The translations under genes were made by a program, and so were the position numbers. A stretch of DNA of 64,000 nucleotides from Tretioscincus oriximinensis (taxonomy: Eukaryota; Chordata; Lepidosauria; Squamata; Gymnophthalmidae). The DNA lies in NCBI GenBank assembly GCA_022410635.1, contig JAJVDF010000590.1, positions 505,872-569,871 of the forward strand, read 5' to 3'. The stretch's first letter is position 1. Each line of letters opens with the position of its first letter. This document shows, in pieces, positions 23,632-36,361 of the stretch. The notes under the pieces were generated by a model, which was not told the origin of the DNA, searched no databases, and saw only the letters and a list, made by a program, of their open reading frames with translations.

Positions 23632-23843
23632 TACAGGGTGCTTCAAAAAAATGTATTCACACTTTGAACTTCCATACCATGTACAGAATCAGTGGTGACT
23701 CATTAACATTTGTTATTTCCATTTTATTTACATTGGACTTTAAGCTTTCTAATTTCCTGAAATTTAACTCTGTACAACAGTAGAACAGTAAATACATTTT
23801 CTATGGAAGTTCAGTGTGTATACAGTTTTTGAAGCACCCTGTA
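23632..23843 (+). mobile_element. Mariner-type MITE, copy 1
   Basis: This 212-bp element starts tacagggtgcttcaaaaa and ends with its complement, tttttgaagcaccctgta. The outer TA pairs fit the TA target duplication of Tc1/mariner transposons. Two further copies lie at 27851-28062 (opposite strand) and 50302-50515. The arms encode the CFKK-type remnant often seen where mariner ends are translated; no transposase is present. It lies in the 2.9-kb GMDS intron. Confidence 0.9.
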
Positions 23844-24082
23844 TATTCATACATCTTTTGCATTATCCATACCGTGCAATCTTTTCATCCAGCTACTATT
23901 ATGATATTATATTATCTATAATTTCCCTTATTTCTATTTGCAATATAGTATTAAAGTCTTCATGTTGTAGTGCCATTTTGTCTGTTACGTTTATTTTTAA
24001 TGTAAAAAATATTATTTCCCCTTCTACTTTATATCATTAGCTTTTTAATGAACTCCATGTGGCCTTATACTTTAAAAATCTT

Positions 24083-24341
24083 GCAAAGGAGCTAGCAGCA
24101 CTTTGACACTAACTTGAGAAAAGTGGGTGGCATAAGCTTTTGTAGACACGTCTACTTCTTCAGATGCTGAGGGACTAATATCAGGGTCAGGTATTTATCC
24201 CGTGACATTAGTCCCTCAGCATCTGAAGAAGTTGTCGTGTCTACGAAAGCTTATGCCACCCACTTTTCTCCTGTTAGTCTCAAAGTGTCACTAGCTCCTT
24301 TGCTGGCCTTTCTACTAGACTAACAGGGCTATTTCTCTGAA
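24083..24341. repeat. Inverted-duplicate reptile repeat, copy 2
   Basis: The arms gcaaaggagctagcagcact and agtgtcactagctcctttgc pair across a short spacer near 24180-24205. The terminal block taacagggctatttctctga is the complement of the left flank of copy 1. It sits in the 2.9-kb GMDS intron about 570 bp from an exon. Confidence 0.75.
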
Positions 24342-24907
24342 TTTAAAAATGTTGAGCAGTAATGGTAACTAAAATTATAAAATGCAGAGGAGAACTTTGG
24401 AACACTTTAGACTGGCAGAATTTTATTCAAAGACACTTTTTAAATTACATCTTGAATAAATTTTGAATATAAACATGAGATTTTTATTTTGGGCAGATTT
24501 TTACACAACCAAGAACTGGAGAGAATATATAAATTCATTTTTTCTTTAAAGAAAATTAAAATAATTTCTGCAAACATTTCCATTATCACCCCCCCCTCCT
24601 TTTCAAAACATAGTTTGTTAGTTGTAATACATTTAGTGGCAGAAGCTGCTGCCTATCTGAACAAGCAGGAAGTGTGTAGAAACAGCAATACCCTGAGGAT
24701 CGTGGGGGATTCTACCACTGGACAGACTATGATAAATAGGACAATAAGTTGGCATGATTACAGGCCATGTTGCACATTCTTTTTTAAAGTTTTGATTTGT
24801 TATCTAAGAGCGAGTGGAAAACATATGCTGAGAGGGAAAGCAGCAAGGAAGCTCTTTCAAAATTATTCCATGAGTCTGCAGTCAGTCACTAAAACTTAGT
24901 CACTCAC

Positions 24908-24952
24908 CTCATAACCCTTTTCCAGCAGGAACTCTGCCAAGTACGAACCATC
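24908..24952 (-). CDS. GMDS: GMDS internal exon (numbered 2 if there is one upstream coding exon)
   Basis: This 45-bp exon reads on the minus strand as 15 codons, DGSYLAEFLLEKGYE. It continues the glycine-rich GITGQ-DG dinucleotide-binding loop of the Rossmann fold; the first glycines must come from the upstream exon. The acceptor side reads ttcttcatag with a T-rich tract before it. The donor is GAG/gtgagtg, close to consensus. The exon is phase 0 on both sides. Short exons like this are easily missed by ORF-based methods. The identification rests on the residues and on the two neighbouring exons following in the expected order. Confidence 0.95.
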
Positions 24953-26186
24953 CTATGAAGAATAAAGTTAGAAAAACATTAGAACTATATCATTTATGTA
25001 TTGAGATTTCAAGCTCCCTAAGGCCTTAAAAACACTGTAAATCAGAACTGAACAGGTAACAGCATATATTTAATGTCCACTTAATAAAAATATTTGCATA
25101 TTACTTCTTGGCATAGAATCCACCATGGGAAAAACAACTCTCAACTCATAACTTTTCTTTATTTTGTATTTTAATTATCTTGAATTCCCCTTCCTTCTCT
25201 TTAAGACAGCACATTTACTATCAACCTTTCCACCTGTTTCGTTTTTTAACTTTTAGTATCAACTTGTTTTCTATTCTATAAAGCTTTACCCAAGCTTTGC
25301 ATAATGCCTTGTAATATTATCAGATTTCATATTTTAACTTCAGCCATCAAGTAAATTTACACAATCATTTCTAAGGATTCTAAACAGCCATCAAATACCC
25401 CTGGGGGAAACAGTCTACAGGTGCATATTGACAGAATTTATATTTAGACCTCTATGAATCTTCTTACAGCTCACAAACTCAAGCCACAAATTTGCAATCA
25501 AGATGCTATGCTAAACATCCTTCTTATTTGTTTCCTTTTGTTAGCTAGTAAACAAAAGTATATAAGCAGTCAAGTTGTGCTATTTGGTATTTGTGCCCAA
25601 GTATCTTATGCCCAGCCTGAACATCTCTTAACTTTTCTGAGCTTACTGTGAAGCTAAGCAGAACAGATTCTGTTTAGTATTTGCATTTCCATATGGTCTT
25701 GCCTCCAAAGTGCTACAGGCAAGACTTAAAAATCTGAAAGAAAAAAAAATCTGACGCAAGTAATGGAAAATAACTTCTTCACTGTTGTTAAGAAAACCTG
25801 GGATTGTACATAAAAGTTACTAAGAATGAAAAGATGCTGCTATCTTTTCATAACCTGTGTACTGAATAGATTATTTTCACAGATTAAAAAAAATTAAGTA
25901 CCCATCACCAAATAGATGGTAGGGTGTACAATTACAGACATTGCTCCTAAGTTATGAACTTGTAAAATGGGAAGTGTTTTCCCTTACATCCTCCATGCTC
26001 CTCCTTTGTTTAAACCACCACCTTGTTCCCTTTGACTTATGGGAGAGGTCGGAACCTTGAGCACCATGATGGGAGAACTTTGTTCCCTTTCATTGCCCTC
26101 TCTCCCATAACTCAAAGGGAACAAGGAGAAGCTCCGTTTCATCTATTCCTCTGCCTGCCTTGGATCATGGCTCCTTCTTGCGGGTA

Positions 26187-26295
26187 GAGAATTTATTTAT
26201 TTATTTATTTATTTACATTTTTATACCACTCTATACCTGTAGGTCTCAGGGCAGTTAACAATAAAACCATCATTTTAACACATTAAAAACAGCCT
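26187..26295 (-). repeat. L2/SINE 3-prime tail fragment
   Basis: An ATTT run followed by ttataccactctatacctgt aggtctcagggcagttaaca is a well-kept copy of the tail family. Confidence 0.75.
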
Positions 26296-26502
26296 TTTCT
26301 AAAAATGGGGAGGAAACAGTAGTTTTCCCCCATCATGGCAATCGCAACCAACTCAGCAGGATTTCCTCCCAGGTTAGTCAGTGTATCACACTCTGTCAGG
26401 GCAGACAGCAAGCTAATGCTCGCACCCTGCTTCATGCTTGCTTAAGTAATGTGGCTAGAGCTCAGAGGTGGGAACTTTGAATGAAGCCATTAATTAAGAT
26501 TA

Positions 26503-26852
26503 TGTCAGAATATGATGTATTGTTCAACTGTAAATAAGATAACATCTAGCACTGATCATATGACTTTAATAGCCAACCAGAGTAAAGATGATGCAATATG
26601 GTGTTATACTATGTTGGAGAATTCTGATTGGTTAAAGATGATGCAATATGGTGTTATACTATGTTGGAGAATTCTGATTGGTTACCATGTATATAAAAGC
26701 AAGTAGTGCCTTAGTTTGGTGTGAGTTGTTGAGTTTGGTTGTCTGGCAAAGCACTTTATTTCTCTTTGTGAAATTACGAATAAAAGCCTTCCTATTGGAA
26801 AGAAAAACTTCTGTGTGGAGGACTTTCTAAATCCAAGTACAGCTTTATAACA
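26503..26852 (+). mobile_element. Solo LTR of an endogenous-retrovirus type
   Basis: This 350-bp block begins TGTCAG and ends ATAACA, with identical 5-bp flanks GATTA (26498-26502 and 26853-26857), the target duplication expected for retroviral integration. Inside, a 50-bp unit is duplicated in tandem (26583-26632 and 26633-26682), each ending in a CCAAT-type GATTGGT. A TATA box (tatataaaag, about 26690-26699) and a polyadenylation signal AATAAA (26779-26784) follow. No internal viral genes are adjacent, so the provirus has been reduced to one LTR by recombination. Confidence 0.88.
26583..26682 (+). promoter_or_regulatory. Perfect 50-bp tandem duplication in LTR U3
   Basis: Two exact copies, each starting taaagatgatgcaatatggt and ending gattggt, sit just upstream of the TATA box. 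Tandem enhancer duplications at this place are a known feature of retroviral LTRs. Whether this one is active is unknown. Confidence 0.85.
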
Positions 26853-27476
26853 GATTAAAAGTATGATTAGAACTCCTTAGGGAGCATATGAGCCCCTTGG
26901 GGAGACCTGAGCAGCCACGGCTGATGGTACCCAATAACAACGATGAATATAAATTTCTCTAGTTGCTGAGGGGAAGACCAGAAGTATGTCTTTTCTTTCT
27001 ATATATTTTTTCTATTTTTTAATTTCTTTTTCTAATATGTTAGAAAAGATTTAATAAACTTTATATGCATATCTTGTTCTTCTCACTACAGCTATTTCTC
27101 ATACTTTCCAATGACTCTGGAACAATTTGAAACAGGCCTGGCACTCATTTCCTTCAGTATTTCCTTTCCAGGTCTATCAAGAGATACAGCCTGACATGAC
27201 AATGAGTGGGAAACGAGCATCTGTCAGGCACTCCTGGCTTCTGACTCCAGCACTGTTCCACTGATTACTCTGTCTAGTAATCTCACATACTGCACACTAC
27301 TACAACTGACTGACCAATATATTATCACAATCTATTTCTATCACTTCTCTTTTTTCATTTAGTCAGGTAGTAGTCAACAAACATTGCACTTAAAATGTTT
27401 GATCAAGTTGTCAGAGCACATTTGCATGTTAGCTTGCTTCAAATTGCAAATCTCACAGCAAGGATAGCACCAAAGT

Positions 27477-27610
27477 CCTGGTCACACATCTACTTTTAAA
27501 CCTTTTCAGTCCTGAAGAATGATCCTAATCTTCTTTTTTTCCTGGTCTAAATTAGAACAACATTGGATTCTTCAGGATTAATAAGGTTTAGGAGTAGATG
27601 TGTAACCAGA
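27477..27610. mobile_element. Palindromic MITE with ctggtcacacatctac ends
   Basis: The left arm cctggtcacacatctacttt and the right arm taggagtagatgtgtaacca pair over about 45 bp, including a shared tcctgaagaat segment. A related block is at 44949-45096. The element is non-coding. Confidence 0.7.
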
Positions 27611-27850
27611 ACCCATGCTAACACTTTCATATTTGTCATTAATATGCATTTTTATTCAAAAACATTCTTCAACTGAGTTCAACCACATTTAATCCCAAGT
27701 GTAAGTAGAATTAAAAAAAATAGACCAAATGGACCAATGTCTGGATAGACATATTGTATGTAATTTATATTGCGCTAGAACATTACATAGATAGGTTTCA
27801 GATATGTGGTTAGATACCTAGAAACTGCAGCATGGTAGAAAGGAGTAGTA

Positions 27851-28062
27851 TACAGGGTGCTTCAAAAATGTATACACACTGTGAACTTCCACAGAAAATT
27901 TATTTACTGTTCTACTGTTCTACAAAGTTAAATTTCAGGAAATTAGAAAGCTTAAAGTCCAATGTAAATAAAACGTAAATAACAAATGAGTACGAGTCAC
28001 CCCTGATTCTGTACATCGTATGGAAGTTCAAAGTGTGTATACATTTTTTGAAGCACCCTGTA
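27851..28062 (-). mobile_element. Mariner-type MITE, copy 2
   Basis: This is the same 212-bp element as at 23632-23843 in the opposite orientation, shown by the internal aagcttaaagtccaatgtaa, which is the complement of the copy 1 interior. The terminal repeats tacagggtgcttcaaaaatg and the matching right end are intact and bounded by TA. Confidence 0.9.
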
Positions 28063-30510
28063 TATGCAATTGAACAATGGTGATCAGGGGTAGGGGTACC
28101 AGTTGGCATTCTAAGAGGACAAAGGGGTAGATTAGGAATAGAAACGGTAGGAAATGATTACTGAAATAATGACTATCTCAGAACATCTCAATTTTTAAAA
28201 ACAGTAGAAGCATGAAAAGGTCAGAAAAAGCTGCAAATTGTGGCACCAAAGAGAAAGAGAGGTACCAAGAATGCAAAACTTGCTCAAGAAAAAAGCAGAT
28301 GATAATGTAGAAGGATTTGCATAAGATCAGGAAACAGCGTATGTAATCTAGCACTTTTTTCAGTGAAGGATACTTCTGGGCATCTCAAGCATAAGTGAAC
28401 GACAAACCCTTCAATTTCTATCAACTTTCTAGGAAATGGTCTTTAGAGGAATCCGGTGTGTATCTCTGTTTTAGTATCTTTGATATATTCACCCAGCATG
28501 AATTTGTCTAATTCCTTATTTAAAGTGTCCAGAGTGGTTATTGTAATTGACTTGCTTCAAGATGTGATTACAACAGGAAATGTGAACACAAGGGAAATAA
28601 CAAAAATGGCAGCGATTTGTGACTCTGAGAAGGCTGAAGCACCTGAGCCAAAGTGCTTTCTTGCAAGAAAATCTTCTGAGCATTCTTGTGATGATGGATC
28701 TAAACATAAAAACATTCGACGTTTGCCTTGCACTTTGTAAAGCAACACTTGTGCTCTTAAACGTTTGAAGAATTAATGCAAGAGATTACAGGAGGCTTAC
28801 TAGCAAGTCATATATGAATATATGTATTTCATCACTCATTTTCCAAAACACGCCACTAACAAGTCATTTCGAAAGGAACAAAGCATTCTATTCAAGCGGT
28901 GACTCTCAAGAAAGCAGAATTTCTAACACTATAGTATAACTTACTCAAGTTGAAATATTAGATGAATTAAAGCAAAAAAAAAGTGAGAATGAATAACAAA
29001 GAGGCAAATGATCAAATAACACACAACAGAATCATCTAAACATCATACTTTAAATACTGTGGTATACATTCAATCCATTTGAATTCAAAATGTGGAGTGA
29101 AAATTGACAGTTGTAGAATGATGTGGATTCATTCAAACCAACAAGGAAATCTCAGACAGATCTGGAACATTATGCACATCTAAAAAGTTGTCAGAATCTG
29201 AAATAGTTCTCTCCAAGTTTAGACATATCTTCTCATCAGAATGCATTCTTAATTAAAATGTTCCAAGTCCCAAAACCTTAGGAAAATACCATTTTCTTCA
29301 TTGTTTTATTTTAATGGCAAGTTCAACGTGCTTTGAAAATACTGGGTGGCCCTGGTCACAGACTTACCATTAAACCTTCTTTTTAAAACCTCCTTTTAAA
29401 AAAAATCCTTTTATCATGAAGAATCAGCTGACCAGTAATTTGTGTTTTTTAGGGCCAAACAAGCAAATAAAAATGATTTAAGTTAATTCATCAGGACTGA
29501 ATGGGGTTTAAAAGGAAAAGCAAGGGCAAGGCTGGAATTAAATTCTTTCAGTCTCTCTACTCCTGTACAAGTATTCTTGTTAAACTAGTTTCATGCTTTT
29601 TCTGACTTTTGGATGCTGCCAGAGTAAAATACAGGGCTGAAAGCATTTTTCATAACTATCTCTACTTCTCATTCCTTTTGCATAGTTTCAAATTCCACTT
29701 GTACATTATTTCCATGCACATAATTTTGAGGAAAAAAATTATTAACTATATATTCAAAATACATTTCACTCACAATACATTTCTTATTACTAACCCAGAA
29801 ATGCTGCAGCTGTCTGTAATAATTCTTCAGTTATTCTGCAAAGATTAAACAAATTGTTTTTTCCTTAAAAATTTCAAAACATGGAGGCTTTTCTTCCTGA
29901 AAAACCATACACAATGTCCAAATTCCTTAAATATCTCAGCCAATTGAGCGAACACAATTTCAATGTTTTTCTTTTTAAAATTGGTCCATTGCAGAAAAAA
30001 TTCAACTTGCTCATGGTATAGTTTTTCTAATCAGAAGAGAGATTATTATAGCTATAGTTTTAATCCTATTTAATCCAAAGAGAAAGGTTTGCATAAATTT
30101 CAGCCTAATGGAAAACATAATTTGTAATATTTTTGCAAGTCAAGCTAATAAGTATGAAATAACTAACCTGATCTGTACTCCAAACATCAAAATAAGGCTT
30201 ACAATCAAGTTTTTGAATCATGTACACTGTAGGCGATTCCCATCTTAACGAAGGAACAAACGCTGGGAAGTGTGGGAGTAAAAAGGTGCAGAAAGTGTGA
30301 CCTGGGAGCCCCCAAATCGTGGGCTTTTGGAGGCTGTTGTGCACACAAAATTTGGTGGTGTCACTTCCAGTCTTGCCCTGGAAATAACATCGCTCTGGGT
30401 GCCATTCCCTGAAGCAGAGACCGGATGTGACATCACAAATGTCCCTTTTGGCCCCAGTAATAAGGAAATTCTCAGTATGAGTATTCCATGTACTTCATGT
30501 AACCGTGGCA

Positions 30511-30825
30511 GGCACGGATAGCTCAGTTGCTAAGGAATCCGTCTCTCGCCTGGGAGATGGGGTTTCGAAGCCATGTGTGGGACGTGGGGAGGGGTGAGCA
30601 CCTTCCACTAGCCTGTAGCTCTAGCCAACCCAGCTATTCAAAAGCATGAATTGCAAGAAATTGCAACTGATTGCAAGTAGATACATGGGAACCACCAGAG
30701 TCTGGTGGGGAAGATAGAATGGAAGCCTTTGGGCAAAATATATCCTTGTAAGCCGCTTTGAGTCCCTTTGAAAGGTGAGAAAAGCAGGGTATAAGAACCA
30801 AGTTCTTCTTCTTCTTCTTCTTCTT
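30511..30825 (+). mobile_element. Second tRNA-derived SINE family, TTC-tailed, copy 1
   Basis: The head ggcacggatagctcagttgc has a well-kept D-arm/A box, and ggggtttcgaagcc is the B box. The body includes ttgcaagaaattgcaactga and gccgctttgagtccctttga, ending agggtataagaaccaagttc plus a TTC run. Three more copies lie at 56078-56393 (+), 57494-57789 (-) and 58766-59161 (-). Confidence 0.88.
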
Positions 30826-32264
30826 GTTGAAGATGGGCTATTCCCATAAAATGTACACAAAAAGCGTCTGACTCTCAGCACTGCCACTGGGCAGAGTAGC
30901 ACAAACACTTGGCTTTTGTTATTGCCTATAATGCCTATAAACCCAGTGCAGTGAAGAATCATTCAATAGTACCCACAGATGGTTATCTACCAGATGTCCT
31001 CTAACCTGTTTACTGGAGACAACTATTGCCTGTTTAGCAATATATTGAAATATAGCATGCTGCTACAACTATACAGAAGAGGAACTATTTCACATATTTT
31101 TCTTCTTTTAGTTTCTCCCTCCCTGAAGTTTTCAATTTTTTATTTGCATCTGTAGTACTGAAAGCAGTAGTGGAAAAGAGAGCCAGAAAGCAACACCGTA
31201 TAAATTTCCACCATCTGGCAAATTAATATAACAACTAGCAGACAGCTCTACTTAATAGAACATTCCCCTCTATATTCTTGTTACTCAATGAAAAAAAGTT
31301 GCTACTATATCTATCAGGTTTTTTAAATAATAAAATTTCACCTGAAGAGTTACTCAAGCCTACATTTTATATCCAGCATTGGTAATACAGGAACTTCCTT
31401 TTGCATAATGTTATTATTACCTAAATGGAAAGCATTGCTTGCGAATTCTAAATCTATCACAACCCAAAGCAGCTGTTTGGGGATACACTATACTCTATTC
31501 CACAACTAGTCTGTTTTGATTCCACTAACACACATATGCCTTTGTGCACTATTGAACTGAACTTCGTTAAGCAGTAACTTGACACGATCCCCTAAATTAG
31601 TGATTCAGACAGAAATAAATAGGAAGATTAAAAAAAAGTAACTAGTATATGAACTGCTATGTATTCACTGAAGAACTTTGCAAAACATAAATATTGTATT
31701 TCTATGCAGGTGAGTGGATTGGATACAAATGTAATAAATAAATAAAATAAATCTAGGTAAACTGTATTAATTGCTGTGCTGAATACCCAGAACAAAGTTT
31801 TCATAGGCATTGTCAGGACAACACTAGAAATTAAAAGCATTTAAACAACAACCTACACTTGATGAAATTACTATCAAAATTCTGTACTGACATGCAAAAT
31901 AAAGGAATTTACATCTTGGAAAGTAAATCACATGTTATTTACTTTGTAAGTGAAGTATAATTTGAAATTGCATTTAAACTACTATATGCTGTTCTCCAGA
32001 ACAGCATTTGATTATGATTGTAAAGTCATTGATTGTATTTCCATGCTGCTTTAAACATTAATATAGTAGCTCTTTTCAAGTTTGCATTTTATAACCCTAT
32101 TTTTTGTGTGCTAGAGAAAACAAAACAAAGGAATTATTTCAAAATTTCACTCTTCCCTGTTTGGAACACTATGGATATCAAGAGATTTCCAATTTTTGTG
32201 TTGTTTGTAATCCTGATTTGTAATTGCATTAGATGACATCACATATTTAATTCCACTATAGTTG

Positions 32265-32345
32265 GATATTTATTTATTTATACTTATATGCTGTCCTATA
32301 CTGAGAGTCTCAAGACACGTTACAATATATTTATGAAAACAGCTG
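32265..32345 (-). repeat. L2/SINE 3-prime tail fragment (old)
   Basis: tatttatttatttatactta and ctgagagtctcaagacacgt resemble the shared tail with more substitutions. Confidence 0.6.
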
Positions 32346-32588
32346 AAATAAAATGATGCGAGCTGCTAAGACTAAGACTTATGGAAGAATTTTAACAGTG
32401 ATTTTATCTTGTATCTGATCTCTCATGGATTTTAACTGTTTTTTACATGCTATGGTCAATGGACTAATCATTAATAAATTACTATTGCATTTATTTTTAA
32501 AAATAAATTCCAGAAAAAAATCAGTTGAAGCAATATTTTATTCTGAAATGTCTAAAACATAATGGAGTAAGAAAGCAATATCTGCCTT

Positions 32589-32668
32589 ACAAGCACATTT
32601 AATAAAAAGTCAATTATATCTCTATATACTATTAATTCCGACTGTCGCTTGGAATTAAATGTGCTTGT
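32589..32668. repeat. Short inverted repeat
   Basis: ACAAGCACATTTAAT (32589-32603) pairs with ATTAAATGTGCTTGT (32654-32668) across about 50 bp. It is possibly a small MITE; the ends beyond the arms do not match well. Confidence 0.55.
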
Positions 32669-32821
32669 ATATTACTTCCATCAATATTTTAAATTATTCT
32701 ATAATAAATTAAGTATAGAAACACTTATTGATAAAGAAAAGTAAGAAGCTGAAATTTAGAAATTGTCTAAAATCTATTGACTCATAAGAAACAGTGAAAT
32801 TTCAACTCAAAAACAGTTTCT

Positions 32822-32965
32822 TAATTATTTATTTGTACTTATATCCCGCCCTATACCCGAAGGTCTCAAGGCGGCCAACCATAGGGTGGTGCACATAGCT
32901 TTTGTTGCTTTCTCCACAACAGACACCCTGTGAAGTAGGCGGGGCTGGGAAAGTTCTAAACAAAC
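32822..32965 (-). mobile_element. SINE 3-prime half
   Basis: Read on the minus strand it gives the second half of the SINE seen at 12529, from the gtctgttgtggagaaagcaa region to a gccttgagaccttcgggtat end and an ATAAAT tail. The tRNA head is missing or beyond recognition. Confidence 0.8.
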
Positions 32966-34030
32966 ATTATTGGGTTGTTATGCCAGGAAGCTGAATTCCA
33001 GAGTTTCCATGTTTGTTCTCTTAGAAATAATATCTGTATTATATATTACATTATCTACTCAAATCATATTACAAAATGAACCTGGATTTTTTTCCCCAAC
33101 TCAAAAACATATTGTAAAAAGATAGACCTGAAAAAAGAGATATGACCTATATGAAATCAAATAGATCTAATAACTACTGTAGAATTTACAAGGTTGTACA
33201 TGTGTGTTTGATTGCACAAAAGATTTTTATAAGATAGGAAATTCTTATATCTTATAAGAAATGTCCCACTGGATCAAAGCCATGTTCCATGTAGTTATGC
33301 ATTTTGCTTTCAGATAAGACAACTAGCTGCACATAGAACTCACTAACAGGGTAGGAACATACCACCTGCTGTTTATAGTATCCCAGCGGTTAGCCTTATG
33401 TGGCAGACCACACCAACAATGGAATAAAGAAAAGAGAATTCCAACAAAGGAATAAGAAAAGCAACTTCTAAGGAGAGGGCTGAAAATGGTCTGGCAACAG
33501 ACTCTTTCTGTCTGCCACAGTTATAGAATCACTGTGAATCTTGTGGTATTAGTATGGTACTTAAAAGCTTTCATCCCTGAAAAAACAGCAAGGCATCCAA
33601 ATGAGAAATTCACATGGCAACAAATATTCCAGCTACTCAAACACAGTCTACATACCATCACAACTCATTCTTAGATACCCCAAAAGACCAAGTCTTAGGA
33701 AAAATTCATTGCAAGAAAAAATATTTTCTCCTCTATAGCACCTGTATGCAGTTTTCTTGACAAAATACTTCTTGACAAGAAGTGATTTGTCATTGCTACA
33801 TCTGTGAGGAGGCTAATGATCCAAGATGTTTGCTCTACTACTAACTTACAATTACTATGGCTATCCTCCGTACGTGATCAGAAAATGGCTGTACCTCTGT
33901 ATAATTAAAAATAATTTCTCAGGTCATTTTTAAAGTTTACAGACCCTCAAAGTCTAAAATTCACTTAGTTCAAGTATCACTAATCCTCAGAGTAGCTGTA
34001 ACGTTTTCTGATTAATTCTTATCCTTCATA

Positions 34031-34567
34031 GCCCTAATCACATGGAAGTATTTGATCTGCTAAAAACACCGGAGCACATCCCCATTCAGAAGTACATTGG
34101 CCACACTTCTGTTGTCACCGCTGTGACCACAGGATTTTTAAAGGTAAGTTTAGCTTCCTGTGGTTCCCCCCTCTGCCTCCCCTGATTTTGCCCCATGTTT
34201 CCCTTGGTGACTTCCTCTTTTCTTCCCTGTGTCATGAAAACCTTACTCAGAAGCTCTTACTATGTTGCTGGATGGGAGCACTGGGAAAGCCAAGAGAGCC
34301 TGAATGAGGAGCCACAGGATTCTGGGTGGCCACCGGTGGTGGGGGAGAGGATGGGAAAATCATAGAGAGAACCATATTGTTGGTTCTTCTCTCCAAGTAC
34401 TCCATCCTCACATCACAATTAGCCCCAGTTCCAGAGCACCATATTTAAAAGTTCTACAGCAGTGGTGATGAAAGTGTGACCAGCACATTTATTTCTGAAG
34501 AAACACAGAAACAACATTCCCTTTAGCATGTTCCAAGAATAGATTAAATTATTTGTGTGATTAGGGC
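34031..34567. mobile_element. Non-autonomous DNA transposon with gccctaatcaca ends
   Basis: A 12-bp exact terminal inverted repeat, gccctaatcaca at 34031-34042 and tgtgattagggc at 34556-34567, bounds a 537-bp block that is GC-richer than the intron around it. I could not match flanking target duplications, so the superfamily is open, with hAT most likely from the size and end type. No coding sequence was seen. Confidence 0.6.
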
Positions 34568-36361
34568 CTAAACTTTATCTGAAATTACAAATAATAGCAG
34601 TTACTTTAACTGAACAAAACAAATTCAGATATTCTGCTCTTACTATTGAAGGTTTTTTGATATTAAATGAAAATGATGGCCCTGTATTACTGTTGCTGTT
34701 GATTTTATTATATTTCCTTTAGTTTATTGTGTCTTTTGTTTATTTAATTGGAAACATCCTTGAGTCTGAGAGGAAAAGCAGTGCAGCTTCTTTAAATTAA
34801 AAAAAAAATTGAATATTGCAAGGTAAATCTTTTACATTGCAGTATTAACTATACTAAAGCTGAGTTTTCAATGCTGATCATTCCACGAAAAGTGAAGTTA
34901 GAAGTTTCCTAATATAAGACTACAATACTGCAGAATTTTTAATCATGTAAAGTCCAAACTATCAAATAATAATCCTAAATGCAGTACACAAAGAACTTTT
35001 ATGTTTTCATTTTATTAATGTGCAAAAAGCACCTTTTTCTTACAGATTTTTTTTATTATGCCTCTATATTTTACTGCTTCCCACTAAAATATAAACTGGA
35101 AATGGATTACAAAGAATAAAAACTCTGCTAGAAATTTGTTATCTAAAGGACAAATGGTTAGCAACTCTCCTATTTGTCAATACAATACATATTATTTATT
35201 TGATTAACTACAGAAGTTATGATAGATAATGATCACAAGAGCTGACAAAGTATGAGAAAGAACATTTTAGATGAATATCTCAAGATGAAATTCCAAAATT
35301 TAAAGAAAATGATAAACGAATAGAACGTTGTGGAAACTCAATCCACAATCTGAATGTTTCATTTGTTCTTTGCCATTCCACCAACAAGAGCCCTGCAACT
35401 TATTTTATGTTGCAACAAATCCAAAATCTGTTTTTTAAATATGTCTTACTTTGTATTAACACATGGCTTTGGTTGTTTTGTTTTTTGCTGTTGTTGTTTA
35501 CAATCCCTTCTCACAAATAGCGGTAATTTTTGAAAAATGAAGACAGATGTCATTGTGTTTGGTGATATTACTGTAAATAAAACTTTATGCAATGCAATCT
35601 TAAGCAGTTTAACACAGTTAAGAATCAAATATTTATACATTCTGTTTTTCCATGTTTTTATTCTGCATTGCTTCCAACACATAACTTAAGTCAGCAGACA
35701 TACTGGGGATTTCATTCTAAGCACTGACAAGGCCCATATGAGCTCAGTGTCAGTATGATAGCAGCTTCAGTCATAAGCCCCCTCCAGATGAAGCTTTGCT
35801 ACCATTATGATAGTTACATCAGGAAGGGTACACCAAACGGCAGAGCCAAGCTCTTGGGGATCCCGGGGCCAGATAAACAAAGAAGGCCATCCCGCTCGGT
35901 TACCTACCTTATTCTTAAAGGCTTCAGCGCCACTGGGCTATCTTGAAGCTAACTATGCCAACAAATAGTAATCAGTGATCATTTGGACCTGCTTGTGGCA
36001 CACGTGGCATAATCAGCAACAGACTCAATCGTGCAACATTAAAGTTTTTAAAAATAAGGCAAGAACCAGGGTTGGCAAGTCCAGGCTCACTGGGGAGGCC
36101 CCTGTAATGGTCAAAACTGCGGGGCATCACTATGGAGTCCCAATTGGACAATTCTGATACGCCCCCTGGTTCCACCTCATGTGCTCATGGAATTTCAGTA
36201 ATCCATCTGCAAGAAAGCTCAGTTGCCCTGGATTTTCCTGAGAGTACTTACAAGCTGACTGTCTAGGCTCTGCTTGAAGACCTCCATCAAAGGAGAACTC
36301 ACTACCTGCTGTGGCAGCCTATTCTACAAGTCGGTTGCCTTAACATCTTCCTATAAGCAAG

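Larger units (their letters stand above)
20363..24952 (-). other. GMDS: GMDS, three internal exons with introns (partial gene)
   Basis: GDP-mannose 4,6-dehydratase converts GDP-mannose to GDP-4-keto-6-deoxymannose, the first step of de novo GDP-fucose synthesis in the cytosol. Three minus-strand exons of 45, 88 and 110 bp join in frame (phases 0-0, 0-1, 1-0) into 81 codons that match the N-terminal nucleotide-binding region as I remember the vertebrate protein. Introns are 2,944 bp (21964-24907) and 1,403 bp (20473-21875), all with GT donors and AG acceptors. The start-codon exon should lie above 24952 but was not found, so either its intron is longer than 39 kb or I missed it. The C-terminal exons should lie below position 1. 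No frameshift or stop was seen, so this looks like a working gene rather than a processed copy. Confidence 0.95.

Noticed and set aside
24489..24899. 136-codon plus-strand frame next to a GMDS exon
   Set aside because: It is antisense to the gene's intron, has no recognisable domain, and begins in AT-rich repeat-like sequence.
28456..28740. 94-codon plus-strand frame with a KMAAICDSEKAEAPEPK stretch
   Set aside because: The codon use looks slightly protein-like, but I recognise no family and see no splice sites. It could be a transposon or pseudogene remnant but cannot be supported.
30511..30580. tRNA gene
   Set aside because: The A and B boxes belong to a SINE head: it is followed by a SINE body and TTC tail, and occurs four times. 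The same applies to the heads at 12529 and 52855.
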